This document shows, in pieces, positions 1 to 12,100 of a DNA stretch of 64,000 nucleotides. The stretch is from Cliona cf. orientalis (Eukaryota > Porifera > Demospongiae > Clionaida > Clionaidae), in the NCBI GenBank assembly GCA_963930775.1, contig OZ005695.1, positions 7,006,001-7,070,000 on the forward strand, in the 5' to 3' direction. Numbering within the stretch: position 1 is the first letter of the stretch; every line of letters begins with the position of its first letter. A program made the position numbers and the translations under genes. The notes beneath the pieces are model-generated. The model made no database searches. It saw only the letters and a program-made list of their open reading frames with translations, and was not told the origin of the DNA.

Positions 1-360
1 GAGGTATATCACCTTATCTTACATTCTGGAAAATGTTGTGCCATGTTGTTTACCAGGAAACATGCAACCTCTTACCACCCACTGATGCTCAAAGGCATTC
101 AGCTCAATTATGTTGATCAGTACAAGTATCTTGGCCTCATTTTTTGTCCCGGCACCTCAATCAAGAGACTGAGTCTGAGACTGACTATCGATCTCGATAG
201 TGACAAGTTTTGATACTTCAATTACTGAGACAAACTCGACAGTGCAGTACAGCTTCTGAACTTCAAAATGAATCAGTTGTGGCATGCATACTGCATGCAC
301 TCTTAGAAATTTTGCTTAATTTTGAAGTCTGGTGCTCTAGCCCTTTGTATGAATCGAATA
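1..360 (+). mobile_element. LINE reverse transcriptase fragment (decayed)
   Basis: Reading +1 frames near 28-195 gives a reverse-transcriptase thumb-like stretch containing VDQYKYLGLIF, preceded by KCCAMLFTRK; this is the usual 'KC..M.F.RK ... YLG..' block of non-LTR retrotransposon RTs. Further on (about 290-335) LEILLNFEVW resembles the conserved 'LPILLYG.E.W' block. Stops lie between the pieces, so this is a dead fragment, and it is cut by the window edge. It differs from the LINE at the right end of the window. Family assignment beyond non-LTR is not possible here. Confidence 0.6.
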
Positions 361-396
361 AGAAACACCTGTAGCTAGCAACTTCAACAATATTCC

Positions 397-3300
397 GCTT
401 ATCCCAATACTGATGATGGCTTATCACAGCTCAATTCGCGACACCACATAGTGTTCAGGCAGAAGCATAGATGTCTCAGTAATATAGGCAGTAGCAAAGG
501 GGATACAAATGGAGTGAGAGCGATAAATACAAGGATCGACATGATATAATTTTGCCCCTGTAGTATGAAGCAACTTACTTTAGTCGTGGTAGGGGGCCGC
601 CATAGCCAATCGTATCAGCAGGCTATTTGTTGTGATGTCCAACTTGGGGCCGTTCTGCAATACAAACTTAAGGTAGCTACATTATTAGCATCACTTGGTG
701 AAATTCTTCTCTGCGCATGCTATATAGCTACTTTATGCAATAATTTAATAGCTGGCTAAAAGGGAATAAAAAAGAATAATTTTCTCCAGGTGAAACTTTA
801 CTTTCAGGTGACTATTTTTGAGTGTACCGTGGCATGTGCAATGGTTGATATTTCTGCAGATTGGCCCCAAAACACAAAGTGTATGATAAGTTCCCCCGCC
901 ATCCCCCTCCCACATACTTACATAATAATCATCAACTAGTATTCCAATTTGCACTCACTTTGAAAAAGTCAGCTGCCCTGCGTGTATGTACACCTCAAGT
1001 GATCAGGAAACTTAAAAGCATAAATTAGGAAATGGTCGTCAATGTGTTCACCTTTTGCGCATGCGCAATCTTCTTCGCCAGGGTACCGATCTTTCTATCA
1101 GTTGGATAAGAGATTCTTGGCTCCATCTAGGCTTTAGAATATAGTATCGAGTAACGATAGATGATAAAAATTTAATACTAGATAGTTGGCTGGCTAGCAC
1201 CCCGAGGCTTGCCATTACATGTATCATCATATAATGTCATAATAATAATTATTATTGTCAGGTAAAATTCAATGCTGATAATGGTAGCAAGCTACTTTAA
1301 GCAATAATAATATTATTATCACGATCATTACAACTTCTGAATCATTGCAGCTTGTTGATATTCACGACTTGTCAGTTCTAACGTGAATCGAATGATCCGG
1401 CCTGCTGTTACTGTACCATTTCTTTCTTGGGGGCGTTTGATGATGCTGGATCACAGGGATGGTGCACCTCAACCACAGAGTAGGTGGGTTCCTTTGGTTT
1501 CTGCTTGGAAGACACTGTATAGTCATCTGTATTAACAGGGCGATCAATCAAGTCCAGCAGCTCACCAAATCGGTGAATATCATTATCAGGCGGTGGAGAG
1601 ATTTGCTTTCTAGTTTTACACTTTGGTTCCTCTGCATTAGTAAGTAATCCGTTGATTAATATGAGAAGTTTTGTCTTCTTAATCTTTGAGAAAACTGTAG
1701 TGTACATGTAGATATGGTAGAGGATGATGAGCAGTAGTACAATGATTGTGATGATGACTGAAATGTAGGCAGCTGCTTCCTTGTTTCTACACTCCCCAAG
1801 GCAGTACCACGTAAATGCAGCAAAACTCAAAATATTCAAGTAGAAAATTGTTTCCAACACATCAATGAACCATTTCTTGTACAATCTATTTCCCATAAAT
1901 TTATTGAGCGCAAAAATACAACTCATTGAGAAGATAATAGCTACAAGGACAATCCCAGGATCATTTGAAACATTTACAGCGCTTACAAGATACATGGCAA
2001 TACGAGCAATCAGCAGTAGTCCAGTCCAGTAGCGATGCTTGGGAGTGAATGGTGCATGGTAAGTTTCAATGAAAATTTGTATCCTTGGATTCCTTGACCA
2101 CCTGAAAATTTTCCACCCTGGAAGGTAGAGGAGCCACTGCCATGAGAAGAGAAGAGCGGTGTAGACCAGACCTACCAGGAGAATGAGAACAGCTACAATG
2201 AATAGAGGAATGTGCTTTCCGGAAAGATATTTGACAGTTGCATCAGGGAGCCATAGCATTTCACTAGAGCCATCAGGATACTCAAGTATGCCAACTGATA
2301 GAGATTTAAAGCAGACTTCAAGAAGCTTGGCATAGGAAAGCAAAATTAATGTAGCCAGAGTTGCCACTGGATCTTTTCTTCCAATGAGATTTGAGAATCC
2401 GGTAGAATAGGAGCTGATGATGATAACTAAGATTACAAGAAGAATGATGTATGTAGGAAAAGCTAACTGTAGCTAGCCATGTTTTGATGTAAGAGTCCAT
2501 TCCTGAAAAGTAGCAGGTATCAATTCCTACTTCCAGATTTAGCCATAATACAATTATGGTGATGAAGTTTTTTGTCTCTTGGAATGGAAGCAGAATACTT
2601 CTATTTGCATACACAACGTTAGCATAGAATATCAATCCATTTAAAGTTCCAACTGCAACTGTCATATTGAGTATCAGCAATAAAGCCACCAATGCTATGC
2701 CAGCCAGGATTGCAGCTATGGTGATGGCTATGAATAGTGCAGGCCAGTAGTTAGGGCATGGGAGGCAGCGTGAACTACCAAGAGAGAGGCTGAGACCAGG
2801 TTGGCAAGATCAACACAACAGAGATGACCGGTTGAAGGCACACTGAGCATCAGCTCCATTTGGCTGGTTGAGGTCAACTGGTGGACTGGTTGATAAGCAG
2901 TAGTCAAAAGGACAGTTGGAATAGATTAAATAACCAGCAACGCCGGAATTATTAAAGTAAGAAATCCAGGATCGTAACTGAGAAATTTTAACGAATGATC
3001 CATGATGGGTATCACACTGTTGCACATACTGACGGATACTATTGTGACATTCACATATACAGTTAGTTTCATTCAATTCAGAGATCTGTAATCCGATCAG
3101 ACAGGTGCAAGGAAGAAAGTGAATTTCTACCGTAGTCCTAGAGAGTTGAGCATCCTTGCATGGGCCATCTGAGGCATATAGTGTCACGTTTTCCTGATCA
3201 TGAGGAGAGACGATATTGAATGTCAAGTCAGTGCACTCTGCAGGTATTTTGTTTGTTAGCTGTCCTTCAGCTAGACCACTCTCGGAAAATTGGAGGGAGG

Positions 3301-5835
3301 TTTGGATGGTTGCACTAACTGGTTGGCCTATCTGATCAACAGCAATAAGTGATACAGTGAATAGCCTTCCCTTTTGAATGTCAGTACTTGTTTGATGGGT
3401 ACAGTTGGGTTCATTATTGATGCAAATGCACACTCGCACTGGATTAGATGATATTGAGATGTTTGTTCTGAGCTTTATGTCTGTGACATTGTAATATTGT
3501 GAATTATAAGGAGTTGATACATCGTAAAAGTACATAATTCCATTGCCATCATTCTCAAGGTCATATTGGCTAGGCTCATCAAGTGGATGTTTGTTGCGTA
3601 CTTCAGCAAATAGACTCACAGTACATCTGTCTAGTAATCCTCCATAGAGAGTAGACGCTGAAATGGCAGCGTAGTTATTTGAGAAATGCATGCTCTGTGT
3701 TCTGCCAGTGAAAATATTGCTATACAGACTCTGAGCTAGATTAATGTCCTACAGAGCTAGCACTTGAAAAAAACACTCTGCATTTGATTCACTTGAACAT
3801 GATGTCCCCGAGTTGCTGTTATCATCCACATATACTGCTCCACCATACTCAGCGATGTTAGATATGAATATTGATGTGTTGGTTTCGTACGTATAGGTAG
3901 GGTAGTGACTGTATTTCAGTATGTAGAGTTTGGTATTTGCTTCCAATGATAATCCACCACCTCTTTCTGCTCGATTCTTCATAAAGTACAATCTAGATCC
4001 AGTATAAATGCGTATTCTGGGGTCCCTTATGCAAGAACATAAATATATATGATCTGAAGCAGCCTTGACAGATGAGCTAACTGCATGGATTCCTCCTCCC
4101 TTATATGTTGCTGTGTTATTGACAAGTTTAAATATGCTTAGCGTTTGGCAGTTGATTTCACTGTTTAAGAGGTACACACCTCCCCCATTTCCAGATGCTT
4201 TGTTATGTTCAATTAAAAGTAGACCATTCACGACAATTTTGCTCTCTATAGAACGTATAGCTCCACCATTATTGGCAAAGTTGTATTGAAAATAACAATA
4301 ACCATCAAAGAACATGTTGCTCTGAAGCAAGGTCACTGCACCTCCTTCTTCAAATTCAGGCATGGTACTTTGTGCTGGTTGATTGTTCTCAAATGTAACG
4401 TTATAACCGGCCATCAAGGTGATATTACTGTTGAATGCCAATAGTGATCCCAAGTTGTTTGAAAGTATAGCATATCCTGAATAGTGTGCTCTAAACGTGG
4501 AGTCAGTTACATAAATGATAGCGTATCTACCAGCTGAGTTGTTAGCTACTCGAAGGGTATTTCGATATTGCAGCACTGAGTCACCCTGAGCATAAATAAC
4601 AGCTCCAATTGGTGCACTGTTGTTAAAAATTACACCATCATCAATTTCTATAGTGCTATTGTCAATATAGAGTACACCTCCATGCTGGTTGGCTTTGTTG
4701 CTGTGAAATGTAGTAGATTTTATTCCAATTATGCTATTGTAAGAGCACAGAGCTCCCCCATACTCGTCAGCAGTATTGCCAAACAGTTTACTCTCTTCAA
4801 TTGTCATATCACTATATTCTGCAAATATTGATCCACCAAAATCTGCATCATTGCTTTCAAACATACTTTGAATGATTTTAATCTCACAGTGTGCTGCAAA
4901 AATTGCTCCACCAACACTGTCAATGATGAATGCTGATACAGATCCAGGTATAGTACCTTGGAAGTGAAGTCTAGTATTTGCTCTCACTGATCCTCCTTTA
5001 TTGGATACAAAAGTGCTGTTGACAATCTGTGCTCTCATTTGAAAGAGTATCAGTGCTGAATTTCTGATTAGCTGCCGTTGTGATGATCTTTCACTGATTC
5101 CAAGACCTCTGAAAGATGCAGTGCTGACTACAAATTTGTTTACATTCTCCACTCGATTGCCTCTGCATCCAACAAACTCCAAGTCATTAATGTGAATGTA
5201 TTGTAATTGTCTGAAATAGAAATTGTGCGACCTATCTGTACATACAATTTGAGCGGTAGTGTATTCGGAGTTCATCATAAAGCTATTTTGATTTGAGATT
5301 TCTAGCTTGGCATTGAGATAGTGTGTTCCAGGGAGGAAGATCAGTGTGGTGTTGGAGTGGAGAGAACGGCTCGAGTTAGCAGCAAATTGGGAAAGGGTTA
5401 GACATGGCTGCACAGAGCAAAGGTCAGTTGAGTTTCTTGTTATGTACTGTATCTCACCGTTCATTTGCTTGAGAGAGCGGAGGAGGAACACTGCTATGTA
5501 TAATACAAAGATACTAAACTTGGGATAATACATGCTGCTCTAGATTTTTAGCTTGTGTTACTACAGTACATGCATGTATATCACAATTGTCGCACTGTCT
5601 TAGTTCAGTTATATCAATAGCTAGGTATGTATAGCTATATGAAAGATAATGGACTGTTCATCGTATAATATGTACTACTTGAAAATTGACAGATGTGAGG
5701 TGGATTTCTGCTTCTAGTAGCTGAATGATGCCCGTCAATTGTCCAACTTGGCAGTTGTATTCAGATATGTCAGTAAATAGCCTTGAAATCTAGAAATAAC
5801 AATAATATTAATTTTTAGGGTAAAATTAGGACACG
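397..5835. repeat. Tandem duplication, unit 1 (receptor gene and flanks)
   Basis: From 'cttatcccaatactgatgat' at about 397 to the shared 'gtaaaattaggaca' near 5,830, this unit matches 9,191-14,675 in the same orientation, with only scattered substitutions and small indels over most of its length. Both the 3' flank (about 400-1,400) and the 5' flank (5,534-5,835) of the gene are included. This is therefore a genomic segmental duplication, not a retrocopy. The match falls off in the 5' flank, where small indels are frequent. Confidence 0.9.
1408..5533 (-). pseudogene. Beta-helix/multi-pass receptor, copy 1 (broken)
   Basis: This is the minus-strand copy of the gene at 10,162-14,367, and the reading is interrupted. 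It starts at 5,533 with a signal peptide, then a Pmp-like beta-helix ectodomain with repeated GGA(I/V) and NN(T/S)A turns. Compared with copy 2 it (i) lacks about 32 residues, one beta-helix rung, near 4,805; (ii) has TAG where copy 2 has TAT at 3,749-3,751; (iii) lacks 6 bp in frame near 3,084; (iv) shares the in-frame TGA at 2,810-2,812; and (v) has a 4-bp insertion (a duplicated ctag) near 2,474 that shifts frame in the membrane domain. The remaining frame 1,408-2,367 still reads the last membrane spans and cytoplasmic tail. It is most likely a recent pseudogene. An alternative is that unit 1 is a misassembled or erroneous allelic copy. Confidence 0.8.
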
Positions 5836-6032
5836 AGACAAAATTTACATGACAAGTTTTAATCTAACAATCAGGTCTCCTGATGTTATTAGTAAATACT
5901 TATTCAACTTAGCAAAGATACATACACAGTCTACACTCTCAGTGCACTTAAGGACTGTCTCAGCTCTTCTAGCGCGCGCCCGACTAGCGGCCACTTATCA
6001 TGCATGTTTGTGGTCAATTAGAGCTTGTACCG

Positions 6033-6040
6033 TGACGTCA
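6033..6040. promoter_or_regulatory. CRE-like palindrome TGACGTCA
   Basis: A perfect 8-bp CREB/ATF consensus lies inside the CpG-rich patch (5,960-6,330). CREB/ATF proteins bind TGACGTCA in animals. The site sits about 500 bp upstream of the minus-strand receptor copy 1 start at 5,533, and also before any plus-strand transcript that might start in the patch. A single 8-mer is weak evidence. Confidence 0.3.
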
Positions 6041-8046
6041 CCCCATATCAACCACATACAAGCCACGGCAGCAAAGCCGCACGGCTGCAACAATCGAGCA
6101 AAATTCGTTGGTCAGCGAGTTCCAACATTGTTCTCGGGGAAATTTCGAAAGTTAAACGACGAAAAGCTAACCTTAGGGATGATTGTCGACGATCTGCCGC
6201 GGCGATTGTTCGTAGCTGCCTTGGTCTTTCAGCTACATGCGAGAGATCGTGCCGTCAGAAGTGCTGAAATGGCGTTTTTTGCGATTATCTACTTACTACA
6301 AAGTTGTTTGCAAATTCGCCGCGGGGAGAATTAAGAGTATCATCCTAAGTTTCATTTGCCCCTGTTAAGGTCAGCTACATCTGGCTGGAACAATGTTGGA
6401 AAATTTGAAATAGTGTTTAAGAGGGCGTGGCTAATCGCGGTTGTACCGCCTAATTAGATAATTGGTTGCGGTTTATTTTCTGAAATTCTTGAAGTACTAG
6501 AGTTATAGTTTCATTTCATCACCATGATCAGCTTCTCATATCTTGTTTAGGTACCTGTATCAGTGGTTGAAAATGTATAAATTTTATGCTTAATTGTATC
6601 TGAGACTGTCCTTAAATACACTGAGCTAAGGTGCTTGAAGTTTATCAGAAAAAGGAAGTTGTAGCTGGCGTGCCACAAAACATCACACATTGTAATTGTG
6701 GTTACCTGATGCGGACTACTCCCATATACTCCTATAAACAAAGGGCGCGGGCCCCAGTGCTACACGTAGAAGTCAGGCTGTTCAGTGAACTATTTTTTCA
6801 GATTTTAAAGGCTTCATTCTCAGAGGTTTACACAGTATCAATTCCACGGCACTGCTACAGGTTAAGGACATAGATGGATCATAAATTTACCCTTGTGCTC
6901 ATTCTAGGATGTCCATTACTGATTTGCATAAAATTCAAAGTTCATTCCAGACATATATTTTCTGTTGTTTGAACGCAGTGAATTAGAAGAAAAATATTCT
7001 CTTATCGTTTCTGTGTATGCATGCATGCATTGTGTCTGGAAGATAATTGTTTGTCGTCATAGTGGAGACGCTGGATTGTGTGTTTATGTTGCATGCATGG
7101 ACGGTTTGGCTCAGCTGGTGGGTACTTAAAGTGGATGCTTTGAGTAGTAGTCACTCTCTCGGCGACTCCTATTCACAGTGCAGAGAAGTTTTCCCCAGGT
7201 ATGTACATGGATGCTATATATCAGTGCATTGACTGCTCCATGTCTGTTTGTTTGAGTATCACATGCAGCTCTAATTGCAACTTACTGACGGAACAGAGCT
7301 AAGCAGAGATCCACCTGACCGGACTAGATCTATACTCTAATGGACAGAACTCACCCCTTTTTTGTTACCAGGGATGTTGTAATTCTTTTTTCTTTCCGGG
7401 CTTTTCCTCTCTCACAGTTTTTCCGTAATCAAAGGTTTTTTATGTGTGAGAGGTTTTTTCCCATGGGTATAGTTGGCCGCATACCCTAAAATTGTGTACA
7501 GTCTGGTACACAATTATGTTTTCATTGGCCCATCCCTGCTTATTCCAGCTAGTCATTTTATGTAGCTGTTCGTATGTGATACTGTGTTGATGTGGTTGTT
7601 GTGTTATTGTGTTGTTGTGTGGTGGACTTTTTCTGCACTCTCTGTCGCCCGATACCAAATTATAATTGATTGTGAACATGTTGGTGAGTGGTTGCATGGG
7701 GTGCCATGCATGTAGTGGGATTAGATGAGAGAGCAATTTGTCCATAGTCAGCAGACAAGACAGCTCACCACAAAAAATCTACTTGCCACAACTTGGACTG
7801 TAGCTAGTAGCTACTAGTACTAAAGTTTAGCCTGATTTGTGTTTTAATAGCTTAGATATGTTGTATTAATTTTTGGGATGGAATCTGTCTAAAGTCATAA
7901 ATTATTTGTTCTTTTAAAGCGTGTTTGATGTTCAACAGGTACGTCCAGTACTCTCCAGATTGTACTTAAAGATAGTTCTGATACTTATCTATTTGTAAAC
8001 CAGGGCCAAGAAGTATAGCCTACCCATTTCTGATTTGCCACAAAAT

Positions 8047-8309
8047 TCAAAGTCTGTCACTAGCCAGCTGCAGGCGCTGGTTGACCACTGTGGCTGCCAT
8101 TGTCTCTAGTGAAGACCACTTCTTGATGATCTTGATACCACTATAAAAAGCGCTTTTTGTGCTCTCTTCAATGGTACCTTAGACAGAGTCATAGCTTGTT
8201 CATAACAAAAGTTACAAGAATAATGTAGCTATCATTTTACCGCCACGTATGCAGCTTCCACGTCATTAACCCCCAGGATCCAAGCATCAAACCAATCCTT
8301 GAGTGCCAT
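8047..8309 (-). other. Possible short two-exon coding remnant
   Basis: On the minus strand an ATG at 8,307-8,309 opens 23 codons (MALKDWFDAWILGVNDVEAA...) ending at a GTAAAA donor (exon 8,241-8,309). A 63-nt gap ends in AAG, followed by an open stretch to 8,047. Two frames of that second piece are open. One reads S(A/T)KSAFYSGIKIIKKW..., which looks protein-like but is not the phase the donor predicts. No family is recognised. This may be an old gene or transposon remnant, or chance. Confidence 0.18.
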
Positions 8310-8635
8310 GGAAAAACGAGAGTGCCACTAAGTCTCCCTGGACTGTAGTCCCTCCTGAAGGAGCATGCACAAAAGCATAATATTATAATTGGGCTCAATG
8401 GATCAGCCTCGACATCAACAATCTATTGACACGGTTTCATCCAGTGCTGAGGAGGGAAGCCTCCAACCCAAACTCTCTAACTTCTCCCCTAAATTTTGAC
8501 TTTAATTAGGAAATATTGACTCTGGGAAAACACGTGACAACGAATCATAACACAACTAGTTCTCCCAAAGCCACTCCAAAAGCAAGCATTCAAGCAGCTT
8601 CATGAAGCACCAACCGCTGGGCACCTTGGAATAAA

Positions 8636-8885
8636 TTGGCCATATCCGGCAAAGGTGCAATGATATCAGTTTGTGACACTCATGGGCCTTACCAAACAAT
8701 TCGAAGCATAATGATGCCAGTTTTTGACAATTTTGATGGATTTGTACGTGTGTGTGTTGTGCTTATAAGTAGCTCAGATGCCTACATCTCCAACACTGGG
8801 CAATGTCAATTCAAAATATACAAACAAACAGACAGAACTGACTGCTTTACCCCTTGCACATACACGTGGGGTAAAAATATCCATG
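8636..8885 (+). repeat. Dispersed repeat, degenerate copy (family R1)
   Basis: Contains 'aattcgaagc', 'ccagtttttgacaattt', 'gtgttgtgcttata' and 'actgctttaccccttg', in the same order as the better-preserved copy at 49,318-49,705 and the inverted copy at about 47,836-48,010. The end 'cgtggggtaaa' corresponds to 'cggggtaa' in those copies. A short ORF through it is incidental. Confidence 0.6.
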
Positions 8886-9190
8886 CAGACATAAATCTAT
8901 GAGCAGCTAAAAACATTTTTAATTTTAAGTGCCTGAAGTCTGCCAGTGGTTATGTGGCTTTGGGTGGTGCTACCAAACTGGTTTACCCTATAACCCACAC
9001 CAACAGCCCAGTACATTACCACAAGTCACCTGTGCAAGCTGCCACTGCTATAATATAGCATTTGTATAGCCACTATGTCTGGATATTATAGGTCGAAGTA
9101 TAAAATATTATTTTTAAGCGGAAATTGTCCAGTTGTGGAATATTAATTCAAGCCCTGCCATATTTGTTTAGGACCATCAAAGAAATTGAC

Positions 9191-12100
9191 TTATCCCACT
9201 ACTGATGATGGCTTATCACAGCTCAAGTCCCGACACCACACAGTGTTCAGGCAGAAGCATAGATGTCTGATATAGGCAGTAGCAAAGGGGATACAAACAG
9301 AGTGAGAGCGATAAATACGAGGTTGATATGATTTAATTTTGCCCCTGCAGTGTGAAGCAGCTTACTTCAGTCGTGGTAGGGGGCCGGCATAGCCAATCAT
9401 ATCAGCAGGCTATTTGTTGTGACGTCCAACTTGGGGTTCTGCAATACAAACTTCAGGTAGCTACATTATTAGCATCACTTGGTGAAATTCTTCTCTACAC
9501 ATGCTATATACTTTATGCAATGATTTAATAGCTAGTTAAAAGGGACAAAAAAGAACAATTTTCTCCTGGTGAAACTTTAGTGACTATTTTTGAGTGCACC
9601 GTGGCATGTGCAATGGTTGATATTTCTGCAGATTGGCCCCAAAACACAACGTGTATAATAAGTTCCCCCGTCCCACATATTTACATAATAATCATCAACT
9701 AGTATTCCAATTTGCACTCACTTTGAAAAAGTCAGCTTCCCTGCGTGTACGTACACCTCAAGTGATCAGAAACTTACAAAAAACGGAAATTGAAAAGCAG
9801 AAAATAGGAAATGGTCGTCAATGCGTTCACCTTTGCGCAGGTACAGTCAGTTGGATAAGAGATTCTTGGCTCCATCTAGGCTTTAGAATAATATTTTTAT
9901 AGTATCGAGTAACGATAGATGATAAAAGTTTAATACTAGATAGTTGGCTGGCTAGCACCCCTAGGCTTGCCATTACATGTATCGTCATACAATGTCATAA
10001 TATTAAATAATTATTATTGTCAGGTAAATTCAATGCTGATATTAAATGGTAGCAAGCAATAATGATATTATTATCATGATCATTATAACTTCTGAATCAT
10101 TGCAGCTTGTTAATATTCATGACTTATCAGTTCTAATGTGAATCGAATGATCCTGCCGTTACTATACTGTTTCTTTCTTGGGGGCGTTTGACGATACTGG
10201 ATCACAGGGATGGTGCACCTCAACCACAGAGTAGGTGGGTTCGTTTGGTTTCTGCTTGGAAGACACTGTATAGTCATCTGTATTAACAGGGCGATCAATC
10301 AAGTCCAGCAGTTCACCAAATCGGTGAATATCATTATCAGGCGGTGGAGATATTTGCTTTCTAGTTTTACACTTTGGTTCCTCTGCATTAGTAAGTAATC
10401 CGTTGATTAATATGAGAAGTTTTGTCTTCTTAATCTTTGAGAAAACTGCAGTGTACATGTAGATATGGTAGAGGATGATAAGCAGCAGTACAATGATTGT
10501 GATGATGACTGAAATGTAGGCAGCTGCTTCCTTGTTTCTACACTCCCCAAGGCAGTACCACGTAAATGCAGCAAAACTCAAAATATTCAAGTAGAAAATT
10601 GTTTCCAACACATCAATGAACCATTTCTTGTACAATCTATTTCCCATAAATTTATTGAGCGCAAAAATACAACTCATTGAGAAGATAATAGCTACAAGGA
10701 CAATCCCAGGATCATTTGAAACATTTACAGCGCTTACAAGATACATGGCAATACGAGCAATCAGCAGTAGTCCAGTCCAGTAGCGATGCTTGGGAGTGAA
10801 TGGTGCATGGTAAGTTTCAATGAAAATTTGTATCCTTGGATTCCTTGACCACCTGAAAATTTTCCACCCTGGAAGGTAGAGGAGCCACTGCCATGAGAAG
10901 AGAAGAGCGGTGTAGACCAGACCTACCAGGAGAATGAGAACAGCTACAATGAATAGAGGAATGTGCTTTCCGGAAAGATATTTGACAGTTGCATCAGGGA
11001 GCCATAGCATTTCACTAGAGCCATCAGGATACTCAAGTATGCCAACTGATAGAGATTTAGAGCAGACTTCAAGAAGCTTGGCATAGGAAAGCAAAATTAA
11101 TGTAGCCAGAGTTGCCACTGGATCTTTTCTTCCAATGAGATTTGAGAATCCGGTAGAATAGGAGCTGATGATGATAACTAAGATTACAAGAAGAATGATG
11201 TATGTAGGAAAAGCTAACTGTAGCCATGTTTTGATGTAAGAGTCCATTCCTGAAAAGTAGCAGGTATCAATTCCTACTTCCAGATTTAGCCATAATACAA
11301 TTATGGTGATGAAGTTTTTTGTCTCTTGGAATGGAAGCAGAATACTTCTATTTGCATACACAACGTTAGCATAGAATATCAATCCATTTAAAGTTCCAAC
11401 TGCAACTGTCATATTGAGTATCAGCAATAAAGCCACCAATGCTATGCCAGCCAGGATTGCAGCTATGGTGATGGCTATGAATAGTGCAGGCCAGTAGTTA
11501 GGGCATGGGAGGCAGCGTGAACTACCAAGAGAGAGGCTGAGACCAGGTTGGCAAGATCAACACAACAGAGATGACCGGTTGAAGGCACACTGAGCATCAG
11601 CTCCATTTGGCTGGTTGAGGTCAACTGGTGGACTGGTTGATAAGCAGTAGTCAAAAGGACAGTTGGAATAGATTAAATAACCAGCAACGCCGGAATTATT
11701 AAAGTAAGAAATCCAGGATCGTAACTGAGAAATTTTAACGAATGATCCATGATGGGTATCACACTGTTGCACATACTGACGGATACTATTGTGACATTCA
11801 CATATACAGTTAGTTTCATTCAATTCAGAGATCTGACAGTGTAATCCGATCAGACAGGTGCAAGGAAGAAAGTGAATTTCTACCGTAGTCCTAGAGAGTT
11901 GAGCATCCTTGCATGGGCCATCTGAGGCATATAGTGTCACGTTTTCCTGATCATGAGGAGAGACGATATTGAATGTCAAGTCAGTGCACTCTGCAGGTAT
12001 TTTGTTTGTTAGCTGTCCTTCAGCTAGACCACTCTCGGAAAATTGGAGGGAGGTTTGGATGGTTGCACTAACTGGTTGGCCTATCTGATCAACAGCAATA

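Larger units (their letters stand above)
5836..9190. other. Spacer between duplicated receptor genes
   Basis: About 3.35 kb with no convincing gene. About 5,960-6,330 is distinctly CpG-rich (gcgcgcgcc, gccgcacggc, ctgccgcggcg) in an AT-rich background and could be a promoter or first exon of a transcript I cannot follow. 7,130-7,210 contains a splice-like 'ccccag/gtatgt' but no long frame. 8,047-8,309 has weak exon-like pieces on the minus strand, and 8,636-8,880 is a degenerate dispersed repeat; both are listed separately. I see nothing else I can support. Confidence 0.5.

Noticed and set aside
5849-6334. 161-codon plus-strand ORF in the CpG-rich patch
   Set aside because: No recognisable domain, no splice support and overlapping frames also open; treated as a possible regulatory patch only.
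11520-11575. Tiny intron removing the shared TGA in the receptor gene
   Set aside because: A GT..AG pair 39 nt apart exists in frame, but it would delete conserved cysteines of the motif and is shorter than credible spliceosomal introns.
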